From Paenibacillus sp. YN15 (GTDB lineage: Bacteria; Bacillota; Bacilli; Paenibacillales; NBRC-103111): DNA of 64,000 nt. The position numbers were made by a program, and so were the translations under genes. A model generated the notes under the pieces. It did no database searches, was not told where the DNA came from, and saw only the letters and a program-made list of their open reading frames with translations. Position 1 is the stretch's first letter, and every line of letters begins with the position of its first letter. Positions 15,983 through 24,038 of the stretch are shown piece after piece. The DNA is taken from NCBI RefSeq assembly GCF_003285005.1, contig NZ_QMFA01000022.1:29957-93956 (forward strand). Direction: 5' to 3'.

Positions 15983-17134
15983 TTATTTGTAGCCGCTTCC
16001 CGTCGTAATGCTGGAGTCAGCGAAGTTTTCGACGGATGCGCTCTTTTGATAAAAATAGGGGACTTGCTTTCTTACACCTTCCTGGGTATAAAAAGGATCG
16101 TCCTGCTGCAGGGGAAGCTGCACGTTTTCCCCGGTACTGGCGGATTTGTAGATGCCCATGATCAAATCCAGGGTTCTGCGGCCGCTGTCTCCGTCAATGA
16201 GAAGGGGCGAGCCCGTTTCAATGGCGCATAACACGTTGTCGATCTGGGCGGTGTGGCCCTCGTAGGGAAGATCGGGCAGGGCATCGTAAGCCTGCTGGAT
16301 TTTTGCCATCAGCTCCTGATTCTCCCGGGGAAATCCGTTGGGCAAGGAGGTGGAGGCAAATACCTTCCACGGAGCGGAGATGCGGGCATCAAGCCCCTGA
16401 AAGACAAACTGCTGCTCCTCGCCGTGATGAACCACCGAGCTGGTAATCTGGCCCAACGCGCCGTCGGCATAACGAAGCATGGCCATGGACAGATCCTCCA
16501 CCTCGGCGTTGTCATGGGCGACATTGCTCATGTAAGCCTGAACCTGAACCGGCGGCCCCATCATCCATAGCAACGCATCGATATGGTGAACCGCATGATT
16601 AAGCGTACAGCCGCCGCCCTCCTTTTCCCAGGTGCCCCGCCACCACAGGTCATAATAGCAATGGCCCCGCCACCAGGAGGAGTTCACCTGGGCATGCAGC
16701 AGCCTGCCGGCCAGCCCGCTGTCGATGATCTGCTTCAGCTTCATAATGGGATTGCGGAACCGGTTCTGGGCAACCACCGACAGAAGCTTTCCGGTGCGCT
16801 TCACCGCTTCGTTCATTTCATCGCATTCCGCAAGGGAAGCGGCCATGGGCTTTTCCACCAGAACATGACTGCCTGCATGGAGAAAATCGATGGAAATAGG
16901 CGCGTGAACATAAGGAGGCGTACAAACGGATACCAGATCTATTCCGTCATGAAGCAGTTCCTTGTAATCCCTTACGACTTTGGCCCCGAGTCCATACTTC
17001 CGGTTTGCCGCTTCGGCTTTTTCCGGATACAGATCGCAGAGGGCCACAATTTTGCACCGGTCCGGGAACTGCAAATAACCTTCGATATGGCTGGAGGAGA
17101 TAGCTCCAGTCCCGATCACCGCAACCTTGATCAT
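15983..17134 (-). CDS. Gfo/Idh/MocA-family oxidoreductase
   Basis: 383 residues. Classical dinucleotide fold: VAVIGTGAISSSHIEGY at the N-terminus, VSVCTPPYVHAPISIDFLHA, then the VEKPMA motif (about residue 95), and GGGCTLNHAVHHIDALLW in the C-terminal domain. It probably oxidises or isomerises a sugar or inositol derivative with NAD(P). Start ATG 17134 was chosen over the longer frame because GGGAGG lies nine bases upstream. First gene of the operon; a divergent AraC regulator 225 bases away is the likely controller. Confidence 0.87.
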   Translation of the reverse strand: MIKVAVIGTGAISSSHIEGYLQFPDRCKIVALCDLYPEKAEAANRKYGLGAKVVRDYKELLHDGIDLVSVCTPPYVHAPISIDFLHAGSHVLVEKPMAASLAECDEMNEAVKRTGKLLSVVAQNRFRNPIMKLKQIIDSGLAGRLLHAQVNSSWWRGHCYYDLWWRGTWEKEGGGCTLNHAVHHIDALLWMMGPPVQVQAYMSNVAHDNAEVEDLSMAMLRYADGALGQITSSVVHHGEEQQFVFQGLDARISAPWKVFASTSLPNGFPRENQELMAKIQQAYDALPDLPYEGHTAQIDNVLCAIETGSPLLIDGDSGRRTLDLIMGIYKSASTGENVQLPLQQDDPFYTQEGVRKQVPYFYQKSASVENFADSSITTGSGYK

Positions 17135-17247
17135 TTTGATGAACCTCCCTGAAAAACTAAAGTCCAAGCCATCGGCTGGATTAACTTAAGGATACCGGAA
17201 GCCGGAGGCAAATTGTGATTCGGAATGGCGGGAAAAATAACACCAGA

Positions 17248-17278
17248 TTGCGGTCATTCATCCTGCCTGTGTTATAGT
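17248..17278 (+). promoter_or_regulatory. Candidate sigma-A promoter for the AraC regulator
   Basis: TTGCGG (17248-17253) and TATAGT (17273-17278) with a 19-base spacer, or TTATAG one base earlier with 18. It lies about 80 bases before the chosen AraC start. The intergenic region to 17134 should also hold the divergent oxidoreductase promoter. Confidence 0.4.
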
Positions 17279-17359
17279 ATAAATAGCCGGATACGACGGC
17301 TTGCGAATTGGCGTTTTGCTCCACAAACGCTTAGGATGAAGCCCGGGGAGGAAATGCGG

Positions 17360-18235
17360 ATGCCGTATGTAGTGGGCAACTATAGCGGGGAGACTGTGCA
17401 GTTTGCCTATAAGCGCAAAAGTGTCAATTATGAGCATAAGGAAACCTTCCATTCCCATTTGGGCATAGAGCTTCTGTGGATTCACCAGGGGAAGGGAACC
17501 ATGATCGTCAACAACAACAGCTATCCCATCAAGCCGGGGATGTTCTGCATGTTCCAGCCCTTCCAGCTGCATCACTTGACCCTGGATTATTCGGATCATC
17601 AGTCCTTTGAACGTTCGCTAATCATCTTTGAGCCGACGATGTTCGAGAGCTATTTTCAGAAATGGCCGGTTTTGCACAGCTTTTTTCAGTTTATCCATTT
17701 GGGGAAGCTTCCCTTTCCGTGCATCTACGGGGTGGAGGACGGGGATGATCTGGAGCAATTGTTCGTCAGTATGCAGAAGCGGCTGCCTGTTCTTCCGGAA
17801 AAAGACCGTACGGAGGAAATCTCATTGTTTCTGGTGATTCTGTTCCGCAAGCTGAAGCAATTATGGGACAACCGGAAGCTAATGGACACGGATATGGAAA
17901 GCAGGCGGAAAAATCATCAGGTGGAGCATATTTTAAGCTGGATCGAGGCTAACTATACGGCGCCATACAGTCTGGAGGAGATGGCCCAGGCTCTCCATCT
18001 GTCTCCGTACCATATCGCCCACTTGTTTAAGGCCGCCACCGGAATCACCATTTCCGATTACATTGCAACCCGCAGGATTCACCAGGCGGTTCAACTGCTG
18101 ACCACAACCCACAAGCCGGTTTCTTTGATTGCGGAGGAAATCGGGCTGATGAACGGGTCATATTTTTGCAGATTGTTCAAAACCCATATGGGGACAACCC
18201 CCTACCAATACCGCAAAAAATGGATCGGCCGGTAA
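17360..18235 (+). CDS. AraC-family transcriptional regulator with cupin sensor
   Basis: 291 residues from ATG 17360, which has GGGGAGG eight bases upstream (ATG 17354 is too close). Residues about 20-95 form a cupin-like arm (THE segment ETFHSHLGIELLWIHQGKGT, then NNNSYPIKPGMFCMFQP). The C-terminal 100 residues carry two helix-turn-helix motifs (YSLEEMAQALHLSPYHIAHL and SLIAEEIGLMNGSYFCRLFK, ending TTPYQYRKKW). Divergent from the two Gfo/Idh/MocA genes, so a sugar-responsive activator of that operon is the simplest reading. Confidence 0.88.
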   Translation: MPYVVGNYSGETVQFAYKRKSVNYEHKETFHSHLGIELLWIHQGKGTMIVNNNSYPIKPGMFCMFQPFQLHHLTLDYSDHQSFERSLIIFEPTMFESYFQKWPVLHSFFQFIHLGKLPFPCIYGVEDGDDLEQLFVSMQKRLPVLPEKDRTEEISLFLVILFRKLKQLWDNRKLMDTDMESRRKNHQVEHILSWIEANYTAPYSLEEMAQALHLSPYHIAHLFKAATGITISDYIATRRIHQAVQLLTTTHKPVSLIAEEIGLMNGSYFCRLFKTHMGTTPYQYRKKWIGR

Positions 18236-18313
18236 TACCGGATCGTCCGCGTTTGTTTGATCTTCTCCCAAGCGGGTAAAAAAGCCTATCCCAACAAGAG
18301 GAGGCGGATGGCC

Positions 18314-18472
18314 ATGGAGCCCGTAAATGACCGCGAAATCAAGGAAACGCGCATTGAAAAAAAGACGGACAGCAGCGAAGTGATGTCCACCTTTATCAAG
18401 TACGCGGCGTATCTGATTATTTTCTTCGGGATTCTTTACTTCCTGGTCCGGTATGTGTTCCCAATGTTCTAG
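18314..18472 (+). CDS. Small single-pass membrane protein
   Basis: 52 residues: a charged, lysine-rich N-terminal half (DREIKETRIEKKTDSSE) and one C-terminal membrane helix (YAAYLIIFFGILYFLVRYVF). ATG 18314 has GAGGAGG nine bases upstream; ATG 18308 is possible. Function unknown. It stands alone and is followed by a strong terminator. Confidence 0.65.
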   Translation: MEPVNDREIKETRIEKKTDSSEVMSTFIKYAAYLIIFFGILYFLVRYVFPMF

Positions 18473-18507
18473 CTTCTATAGAGGTCGGATCTTGCAGCCT
18501 GTACAGC

Positions 18508-18551
18508 AGCGGGGCGACATGTGCAATTGGCGCATGTTTGCCCCGCTTTTT
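18508..18551 (+). terminator. Rho-independent terminator
   Basis: A GC-rich stem AGCGGGGC / GCCCCGCT, extended by ACATGTGC / GCGCATGT with a small internal mismatch, then TTTTT. It closes the small membrane protein unit and separates it from the convergent histidine kinase gene. Confidence 0.8.
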
Positions 18552-18563
18552 GCTTGTTAATGG

Positions 18564-20102
18564 CTACGCGGCGGCAGGCAGAGTCATGGAGATGACCGCC
18601 CCTCCTTCCGGCCGGTTGCCTGCTGTGATCGCACCCCCGCAGCCCTCCACAATCGCCCGGGAGATAGCCAGCCCCAGCCCGGATTCCCCATCCTTGCCCT
18701 TCACAAACCGGTGGAACAGCACTGGCAGCAGCTCCTCCGGGAATCCGCAGCCGTCATCGGACACCGACAGCCGCACCTCTCCCTGCACCATGGATACCCG
18801 GATCAAAATGCCTGTTTGGGCGTAACGCACCGCATTGGCGGCCACGTTCAGAAGCGCTTGGAGCAGCTTCTCCCCATCAGCCCGGATAACAGGAGCCCCC
18901 TCCTCCGGCAGCGCTACGCGGACGGACAGCCCTTTGGCGGCCAGCATGGGATTGATCCGTTCCACTACCTCCTGAACCAGCTCCGCCAGCGAAACAGGAG
19001 CTACCCGAAAAATGTCCTCCGCGCTGTCCAGCTTGGCCAGGAGGGTCATCTCCATCACCAGCTTTTTCACCCGAGCGCATTCGCTGACAATGATGTCCAG
19101 CCCCCGTTCTACCTGCGCCCCCTCAAAAATTCCCTCCCGGATTCCCTCGGCATACCCGGAAATGGACATAAGAGGCGTCTTCAATTCGTGGGAGGCATTC
19201 TGGAAAAACTCCTTTTGCACCCGGATAAACCGGTTCAGCTCTCCGGCCATTTCATAAACGGCCTTGGACACGGCGCCAATTTCCCCGCTGCCCCCCACCG
19301 GCCGCACCTGGGCGAAATGCCGCTCCTTAATTTTCTCCAATTCCTGCTTCAGCAGCATAAGAGGGCGGATCAGCTTCCGGGTAAAAACGAGACTAAGCCC
19401 CGCCATCGTCACTCCGCCTGCGGCAAAAATGATCAAAAGCCGGCGAAGCAGCTCCTGCTCAATGGCTTTGATCCGGCTTACCGGCGTCAGTAGGGTCAGG
19501 GTCCCCGTGGGCAGAGCCTCCACCCGGGAAACGTAGGCCGTATCGGTGCCGTTCCAGATTTTCTCCAGATTTACCGGCGGAATCGAGGTGGAAGGCGAGG
19601 TTGCGATGGTGGTCAAGGGCGCAGCGGCTTCCTCCCAGTTGGCTGTGACCACCTTGCCCTCCCGGTCGGTTAGAATGGCTCTTACCTCAGAGTAAGGAAT
19701 GCTGATGCTCATAGGCACGCCGCTGGCAGTGGTATCATTGCCGGCAACCGTAAAGGCCGAGAAAGACAGCAGATGATCTGCGGCCCCAAGGTCAGCGGCG
19801 GGAAGAGGGGAAGCGGAAGGCTCCGCTTGGCCAACGGAAGGTACATCGGAGCCTCCTTCGACAAGGAAGGGAGCTTCCGGATTCTCGCCGCCTGTCTCCT
19901 CCCCTGCGCGAACTTCTACAGTTCCGGACACGGCAGCTACTCCCAGTCTGGCCGTCATAGCGGCCCCCATATTTTTCAGATCCTCCTTCTGGGCCCCGAT
20001 AAAATGATCCATCAGCACAAAATGGATAACGGCTCCGGTCACGGACAGCACCAGAATCAGCGATACGGCAAAGGCAATATTAATCTGGTATACCAGCTTC
20101 AA
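18564..20102 (-). CDS. Membrane sensor histidine kinase
   Basis: 512 residues. Membrane helix 1 at about 7-30, an extracytoplasmic sensor of about 185 residues that is proline/serine/alanine-rich near 70-105, and helix 2 at about 220-242. HAMP follows, then HisKA with phosphoacceptor His305 (ASHELKTPLM), and HATPase with N-box NVAANAVRYA (about 419-428), G1 DDGCGFPEE and G2 GLGLAIS. It autophosphorylates and passes phosphate to the response regulator encoded just upstream, whose 3' end overlaps this start by 23 bases. The ligand is unknown; the secreted protein divergent from the operon is a candidate partner. Confidence 0.9.
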   Translation of the reverse strand: MKLVYQINIAFAVSLILVLSVTGAVIHFVLMDHFIGAQKEDLKNMGAAMTARLGVAAVSGTVEVRAGEETGGENPEAPFLVEGGSDVPSVGQAEPSASPLPAADLGAADHLLSFSAFTVAGNDTTASGVPMSISIPYSEVRAILTDREGKVVTANWEEAAAPLTTIATSPSTSIPPVNLEKIWNGTDTAYVSRVEALPTGTLTLLTPVSRIKAIEQELLRRLLIIFAAGGVTMAGLSLVFTRKLIRPLMLLKQELEKIKERHFAQVRPVGGSGEIGAVSKAVYEMAGELNRFIRVQKEFFQNASHELKTPLMSISGYAEGIREGIFEGAQVERGLDIIVSECARVKKLVMEMTLLAKLDSAEDIFRVAPVSLAELVQEVVERINPMLAAKGLSVRVALPEEGAPVIRADGEKLLQALLNVAANAVRYAQTGILIRVSMVQGEVRLSVSDDGCGFPEELLPVLFHRFVKGKDGESGLGLAISRAIVEGCGGAITAGNRPEGGAVISMTLPAAA

Positions 20103-20829
20103 GCTGCTCGGCCCCCTCGTTCACGCGGAGTCTGTACCCGTGGCCCCAGACGGCTTCAATGGGCAGCTCCGCCATTTTTTTGCGCACCCGTTTAATCAGA
20201 TGGTCCACGGCCCGGTCACTGCCGAAATAGTCCTCGCCCCAGACCAAAGACAGCAGCTCCTCCCGGGTAAAAGCCCGGTTGGGATGCAGCGTGAATACCT
20301 GCAGAAGCTCAAATTCCTTCATGGTCAAGTCCACTTCCTGGTGATTCCACAGCACTCTGCGTTCCTCCGGCAGCACTTGAAGGGCCCCCCAGACAAAACG
20401 GCGGGCTGAGGCGGAGGGGACCGGAACTTGCAGCAAAGCGGCGCCGCTCTCCCGCGCCTGGTACCAACGGTGCAGCAGCCGCTTGATGCGGGCGGTGAGC
20501 TCCCGGAGACTGAAGGGTTTGGTCAAATAATCGTCGCTGCCCAGCTCCAGGCCCAGCACCTTGTCCACCTCATGGTCCCGGGCGGAAATCATAATGATGG
20601 GCACCTCCGCTTCCCGGCGGATCAATTGGCAGAAGGCGTAGCCGTCCATACCCGGCAGCATAATATCCAGCACCCACAGGTCCGGCGGGTCGTTGCGCCA
20701 CAGCTCAATAGCCTCCTCCGCCGAAGCCAGTCCGGCAGTCCGGTATTGCTCCTTGGCCAGGCAGGCCTCCACCAGCTCCCGGATATGGGGATCGTCATCC
20801 ACAACAGCGATGAAAAAAGGACGGTTCAT
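20080..20829 (-). CDS. OmpR-family response regulator
   Basis: 249 residues from ATG 20829 with GGGAGT upstream. Receiver domain: acidic pocket DDD (11-13), phosphoacceptor Asp55 (VLDIMLPGMDG), Lys104 (YLTKPFS). The C-terminal winged helix includes LTMKEFELLQVF, TREELLSLVWG and VDHLIKRVRKKM, ending WGHGYRL. Partner of the overlapping histidine kinase. A linker of about 35 residues (WYQARESGAALLQVPVPSAS) is longer than usual. It probably regulates the divergent secreted protein. Confidence 0.9.
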   Translation of the reverse strand: MNRPFFIAVVDDDPHIRELVEACLAKEQYRTAGLASAEEAIELWRNDPPDLWVLDIMLPGMDGYAFCQLIRREAEVPIIMISARDHEVDKVLGLELGSDDYLTKPFSLRELTARIKRLLHRWYQARESGAALLQVPVPSASARRFVWGALQVLPEERRVLWNHQEVDLTMKEFELLQVFTLHPNRAFTREELLSLVWGEDYFGSDRAVDHLIKRVRKKMAELPIEAVWGHGYRLRVNEGAEQLEAGIPD

Positions 20830-20986
20830 ATCACAACTCCCGTTTTGCAGGTTGGTTCCATTATAACAAGCCGGGGGGCGGGCAAACGCTCTGCCATTGT
20901 TTTTCCACAAATTCACCAATCTCCTGCCATGGTCCTTCGGTAGACTGAACCTGTAAGACAAACCATGATAAGGAGCTGTTTCAACC

Positions 20987-21700
20987 ATGACATTTCCCAT
21001 TGTTTTAGCCAAAAGCCTGCTGTCCCTGTCTCTGCTGTCCGCCGCCCTCCCCGCCGGGGGAGCCGCCGTTACCGCTTCCGCGGAGATTGGAAACTCGGGC
21101 GCTGCGCCGGCCGAAAGTGTACACGTGATCCGGTCCTTCGGGGAAGGGCAGGACGCAGGCTTTACCATTTCCGTAGGTGAGGGCGAAGCCTTCGACGGAC
21201 AGAATGCGCTCCGGACTTCGGTGGCCGTGATTCCCGATCCGCTGGAGCTGGCCCAAACCTATGCTCCCGAAACGGTGGAGGAATGGACCCAAACTCTGGA
21301 GCAACTCAAGGAAAAGTGGAAGCCCCAGATGTACCGGGTGCAGATGGCCGCCGCTCCTGAAGGGGAAGAGGCAGGGAATGTGACTCTGCCGGTGAAAATT
21401 GCTATCCAGGCTATGCCTGCCGTGAAGCTGGACACGGAAGCGGGAACCCTTGAGGATGGAGCAGTTGTGAAGGCGTTTACCGTAGACGTTCGGGAGGCCG
21501 TGGCAATAGCGGGCGGCGCAATAGAGGGACAGGAACCTGCGGCCCTTCCAACTGAGGTGAAGGTGTTCCCCTTGGATGAAGGCATTGTGAACGCACAGGC
21601 TGCCGTGAGCAAGGCGCTGGAGGCCGGACAAGCAGAGGAAATCCGCACGGCGCTTCAGGATTTGCTGACAGCATACCAGTCATTTTTGGTCAAAAATTAG
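20987..21700 (+). CDS. Secreted protein of unknown function, divergent from a two-component system
   Basis: 237 residues. A signal peptide is visible (FPIVLAKSLLSLSLLSAALP, likely cut near ALPAGGAA or TASAE). The mature part is acidic with two similar strands: SVAVIPDPLELAQTYAPETV and VDVREAVAIAGGAIEG. The C-terminus is helical (EEIRTALQDLLTAYQSFL). No catalytic motif was recognised. ATG 20987 has AAGGAG at suitable spacing. The 157-base divergent region with the response regulator suggests control by that system, possibly for cell-envelope stress. Confidence 0.7.
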   Translation: MTFPIVLAKSLLSLSLLSAALPAGGAAVTASAEIGNSGAAPAESVHVIRSFGEGQDAGFTISVGEGEAFDGQNALRTSVAVIPDPLELAQTYAPETVEEWTQTLEQLKEKWKPQMYRVQMAAAPEGEEAGNVTLPVKIAIQAMPAVKLDTEAGTLEDGAVVKAFTVDVREAVAIAGGAIEGQEPAALPTEVKVFPLDEGIVNAQAAVSKALEAGQAEEIRTALQDLLTAYQSFLVKN

Positions 21701-21736
21701 TATGGATGGGTGGATGGAGGGATATGGTATGTCGAT

Positions 21737-21914
21737 AATGCAAAAGTGCATTTATTTATGGGACCAGCCGTTTATACGGGGGGCCAAAATGCAAAAGTGC
21801 AGTTATTTCCCGCCAATTCCACCCGTTTGGAGGTTTCAGCGAAAAATAGATGCACTTTTTGCATGAAGGGAACGAAAAAGAGGCTCGCGGCTAAAAATAA
21901 CTGCACTTTTACAT
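21737..21914. repeat. Four-module palindromic intergenic element B
   Basis: Four copies of an ATGCAAAAGTGCAGTTATTT-like module: forward at 21737-21757 and 21787-21808, inverted at 21842-21864 and 21893-21914. Offsets are 0, +50, +105, +156. The head contains TGCA-N4-TGCA, itself a dyad; the tail is TTATTT. The sequence is unrelated to elements A, C and D except for the tail, yet the spacing is the same. It lies 37 bases past the secreted-protein gene; the rest of 21915-22060 shows no gene. Confidence 0.8.
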
Positions 21915-22060
21915 GATAGTATTGGTAGGATATGGATCAGGCGCAGTCTATACAGAACTCCAGCGGCTATAACGGTGGCATAATTAACTCTATCCGTACT
22001 TTGGAAGCCGCTTCCTGCTCTTTTGGGCAGGGGGCGGTGTTTTTTTGCGTATGGAAGGGG

Positions 22061-22090
22061 TTGACATTCCGGAATTAATAATGTCATAAT
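22061..22090 (+). promoter_or_regulatory. Sigma-A promoter of the Nudix / ADP-ribosylglycohydrolase operon
   Basis: A perfect -35 TTGACA (22061-22066) and -10 CATAAT (22085-22090) with an 18-base spacer, about 40 bases before the Nudix gene start. The -10 box is embedded in a palindrome listed separately. Confidence 0.75.
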
Positions 22091-22093
22091 GAC
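22083..22093. promoter_or_regulatory. Candidate operator palindrome overlapping the -10 box
   Basis: GTCATAATGAC is a perfect 11-base palindrome centred on an A and sits on the -10 element. A second dyad (ATATCA-N6-TGATAT) lies just downstream. A repressor bound here would block transcription. The first gene encodes a Nudix protein with a C-terminal domain like that of NrtR regulators, so autoregulation is plausible but unproven. Confidence 0.5.
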
Positions 22094-22130
22094 TATATCA
22101 ATATTATGATATCAAAAGGATGGAATAGCC

Positions 22131-22934
22131 ATGGATACCCTCAAGCGTGATGGAATCGAAGAGGAGAATGCAGACGAGAACGCCCGGAACTACACCTCCG
22201 CCAACTACCGGACTCCGGACGGCGCTCCGGCGGATATTGTGATTTTCACCATTTCCTCCAGAGAAAAGGAGACGGTCAAAAAAGCGCTGCCGGTGCGGGA
22301 GCTTCAGGTGCTGATGATCCGCCGGAAAAAATGGCCGTATGAAGGACAATGGGCGCTGCCCGGGGGCTTTTGCATGGAGACGGAGAGCATGTACGAATGC
22401 GCGCTGCGGGAGCTGCAGGAGGAAACCGGCGTGGCGGATGTCCATATGGAATATTTCAACGTGTACAGCAAGCCGGGAAGAGATCCCCGGGGCTGGATGA
22501 TTTCCCATGCGTTCTTCGCGCTGGTGCGGGAGGAGGCGCTGGCCAACCGGCAGGCGGCTTCGGATGCGGAGGATGTGCGGCTGATTCCGGTCCGGGAGGC
22601 CTTGGAGCTGGAGCTGGCTTTTGACCATCGGCAGATTCTGGAGGATGCTCTTGGCAAGGTGAAGGAGAAGATGCTCACCACTACCATCGCCCGGGAATTT
22701 CTGCCGGAGGAGTTCACCCTAAGCGAGCTGTACCAGGTGATCCAGACGGTGGTGCCGGAGTTTGCGGAGCCCAATTTCATCCGCAAGATTACCTCCACCC
22801 AAAGCCGCCGGGGGATTCTCGAGGAAGCTGCGGACGGGGATGGACGCCCCCGCTTCTCCAACCGCTATTCCCAGCGGGCGGCCCAGCTTTACCGGTTTAC
22901 GGATTTGACGCCGCAGCTGTCCATTTACAGCTGA
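22131..22934 (+). CDS. Nudix hydrolase with C-terminal winged-helix-like domain (NrtR-like)
   Basis: 267 residues. Nudix box at about 78-101: GGFCMETE, then ALRELQEETGV, with all REUxEExG residues present, so catalysis is probably intact. Residues about 185-267 (FTLSELYQVIQTVVPEF, FIRKITSTQSRRGILEE) resemble the winged-helix half of NrtR-type regulators, in which an ADP-ribose-binding Nudix domain controls DNA binding. NrtR proteins often lack the full catalytic set; an intact box leaves open a plain ADP-ribose pyrophosphatase. Next to an ADP-ribosylglycohydrolase gene, the operon points to ADP-ribose/NAD turnover. Ribosome site AAAGGATGG. Confidence 0.8.
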   Translation: MDTLKRDGIEEENADENARNYTSANYRTPDGAPADIVIFTISSREKETVKKALPVRELQVLMIRRKKWPYEGQWALPGGFCMETESMYECALRELQEETGVADVHMEYFNVYSKPGRDPRGWMISHAFFALVREEALANRQAASDAEDVRLIPVREALELELAFDHRQILEDALGKVKEKMLTTTIAREFLPEEFTLSELYQVIQTVVPEFAEPNFIRKITSTQSRRGILEEAADGDGRPRFSNRYSQRAAQLYRFTDLTPQLSIYS

Positions 22935-22970
22935 GTGGGGGAAGAACACGGAAGAGTGGAGGCGGGAGAA

Positions 22971-23891
22971 ATGAGCGCAGAGCTGCTGGACAAAATCAAA
23001 GGCGGGCTGTTCGGCGTTGCCGCCGGGGATGCCCTGGGAGGTACGACGGAATTTATGGGCGCCTCTCAGGTGAAGGACGCCTACGGCTTTCTCACGGAGA
23101 TTATCGGCGGCGGCGTGTGGGGGCTGGCCCCCGGCGAGGTGACGGATGACACCATGATGACCCTCTGCGTGGCGGAGGGGATTCTGGAGAATCCGGCGGA
23201 GCCTATGGAGGCCATCGGCCGCCGGTTCCGGGAATGGTATGCCGCCGGGCCCAAGGATGTGGGCAATATTATCCGGCATGTGCTGGAGCGATTCGAGGGC
23301 AATTGGTATGAGGCGGCTTTTGTGGCCCATCTGGATTTGGGGCAAAGCGCCGGCAACGGCTCCCTGATGCGCTGTTTGCCTGCGGCGTTGGGGTATGGGG
23401 CGCGGGAGCGGGTGGAGAAGGTTTCCCGCATCCAGTCGCGGATGACCCACTATGATGAGCGCTGCGACGAAGCCTGCATCCTGTATAACCGGATGGCGTG
23501 GCGGCTTCTGCAGGGAGAGGAGCTTCATGCGGTCATCCGGCAGACGGCCGCGGGAACGGACTATGCGGCGGGTCTGGGCGCGGAGCCCATCTGTTCCCCC
23601 AGCGGGTTTGTGGCGGACACCTTCCGCTGGGTGCTGTATCTGCTTCTCGATTCTGCCACCTTCGAGGAAACCATCCAGCGGGCCGCCAATCTGGGCGGCG
23701 ATTCCGACACCATCGGAGCCATTGCCGGCGGTTTGGCCGGCATCTATTACGGCTACGCGGGAATCCCGGAGCGTTACCGGGAGGCAATCCTGCTGAAGAG
23801 CCGGTTGTCCGCCGCCGCGGAGGCGCTGTACCTGTTGCGTCAAGATGAGGGAGAAGGGGAAGGCAGGGAAGCTGGAACTATACAGCTGTGA
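22971..23891 (+). CDS. ADP-ribosylglycohydrolase-family protein (DraG-like)
   Basis: 306 residues from ATG 22971, with GGAGG eight bases upstream. Family motifs: GLFGVAAGDALGGTTEFM at the N-terminus, the metal-binding DDT (residues 59-61, VTDDTMM), NGSLMRCLPA, and GGDSDTIGAIAGGLAG near the C-terminus holding the second metal-binding aspartate pair. Such enzymes remove ADP-ribose from proteins or small molecules using two magnesium ions. The gene follows the Nudix gene after 36 bases, and a Nudix enzyme could process the released ADP-ribose. Both metal clusters look complete. Confidence 0.87.
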   Translation: MSAELLDKIKGGLFGVAAGDALGGTTEFMGASQVKDAYGFLTEIIGGGVWGLAPGEVTDDTMMTLCVAEGILENPAEPMEAIGRRFREWYAAGPKDVGNIIRHVLERFEGNWYEAAFVAHLDLGQSAGNGSLMRCLPAALGYGARERVEKVSRIQSRMTHYDERCDEACILYNRMAWRLLQGEELHAVIRQTAAGTDYAAGLGAEPICSPSGFVADTFRWVLYLLLDSATFEETIQRAANLGGDSDTIGAIAGGLAGIYYGYAGIPERYREAILLKSRLSAAAEALYLLRQDEGEGEGREAGTIQL

Positions 23892-23960
23892 AACAGGCCG
23901 GTTGTTGCAGAGTACACTCACTTCTGTTAGGTCATCTGCCCATCAATCCGCGCCATCAAA

Positions 23961-24021
23961 AAACGCCTGCTGGCCAGCCGACCCATGCATGATGCATGGA
24001 GTTGGCCGCCAGCAGGCGTTT
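23961..24021. terminator. Bidirectional terminator hairpin
   Basis: Outer stem AAACGCCTGCTGGC (23961-23974) / GCCAGCAGGCGTTT (24008-24021), with an inner CCATGCAT / ATGCATGG hairpin. An A-run on the left serves the minus strand. It lies between the convergent ADP-ribosylglycohydrolase and glucan synthase genes. Confidence 0.8.
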
Positions 24022-24038
24022 ATCTGTTTGATATGCCG

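Noticed and set aside
20830..21168. A longer start for the response regulator
   Set aside because: The added 113 residues overlap the divergent secreted-protein gene and lack receiver features; ATG 20829 has a ribosome site and begins the receiver domain.
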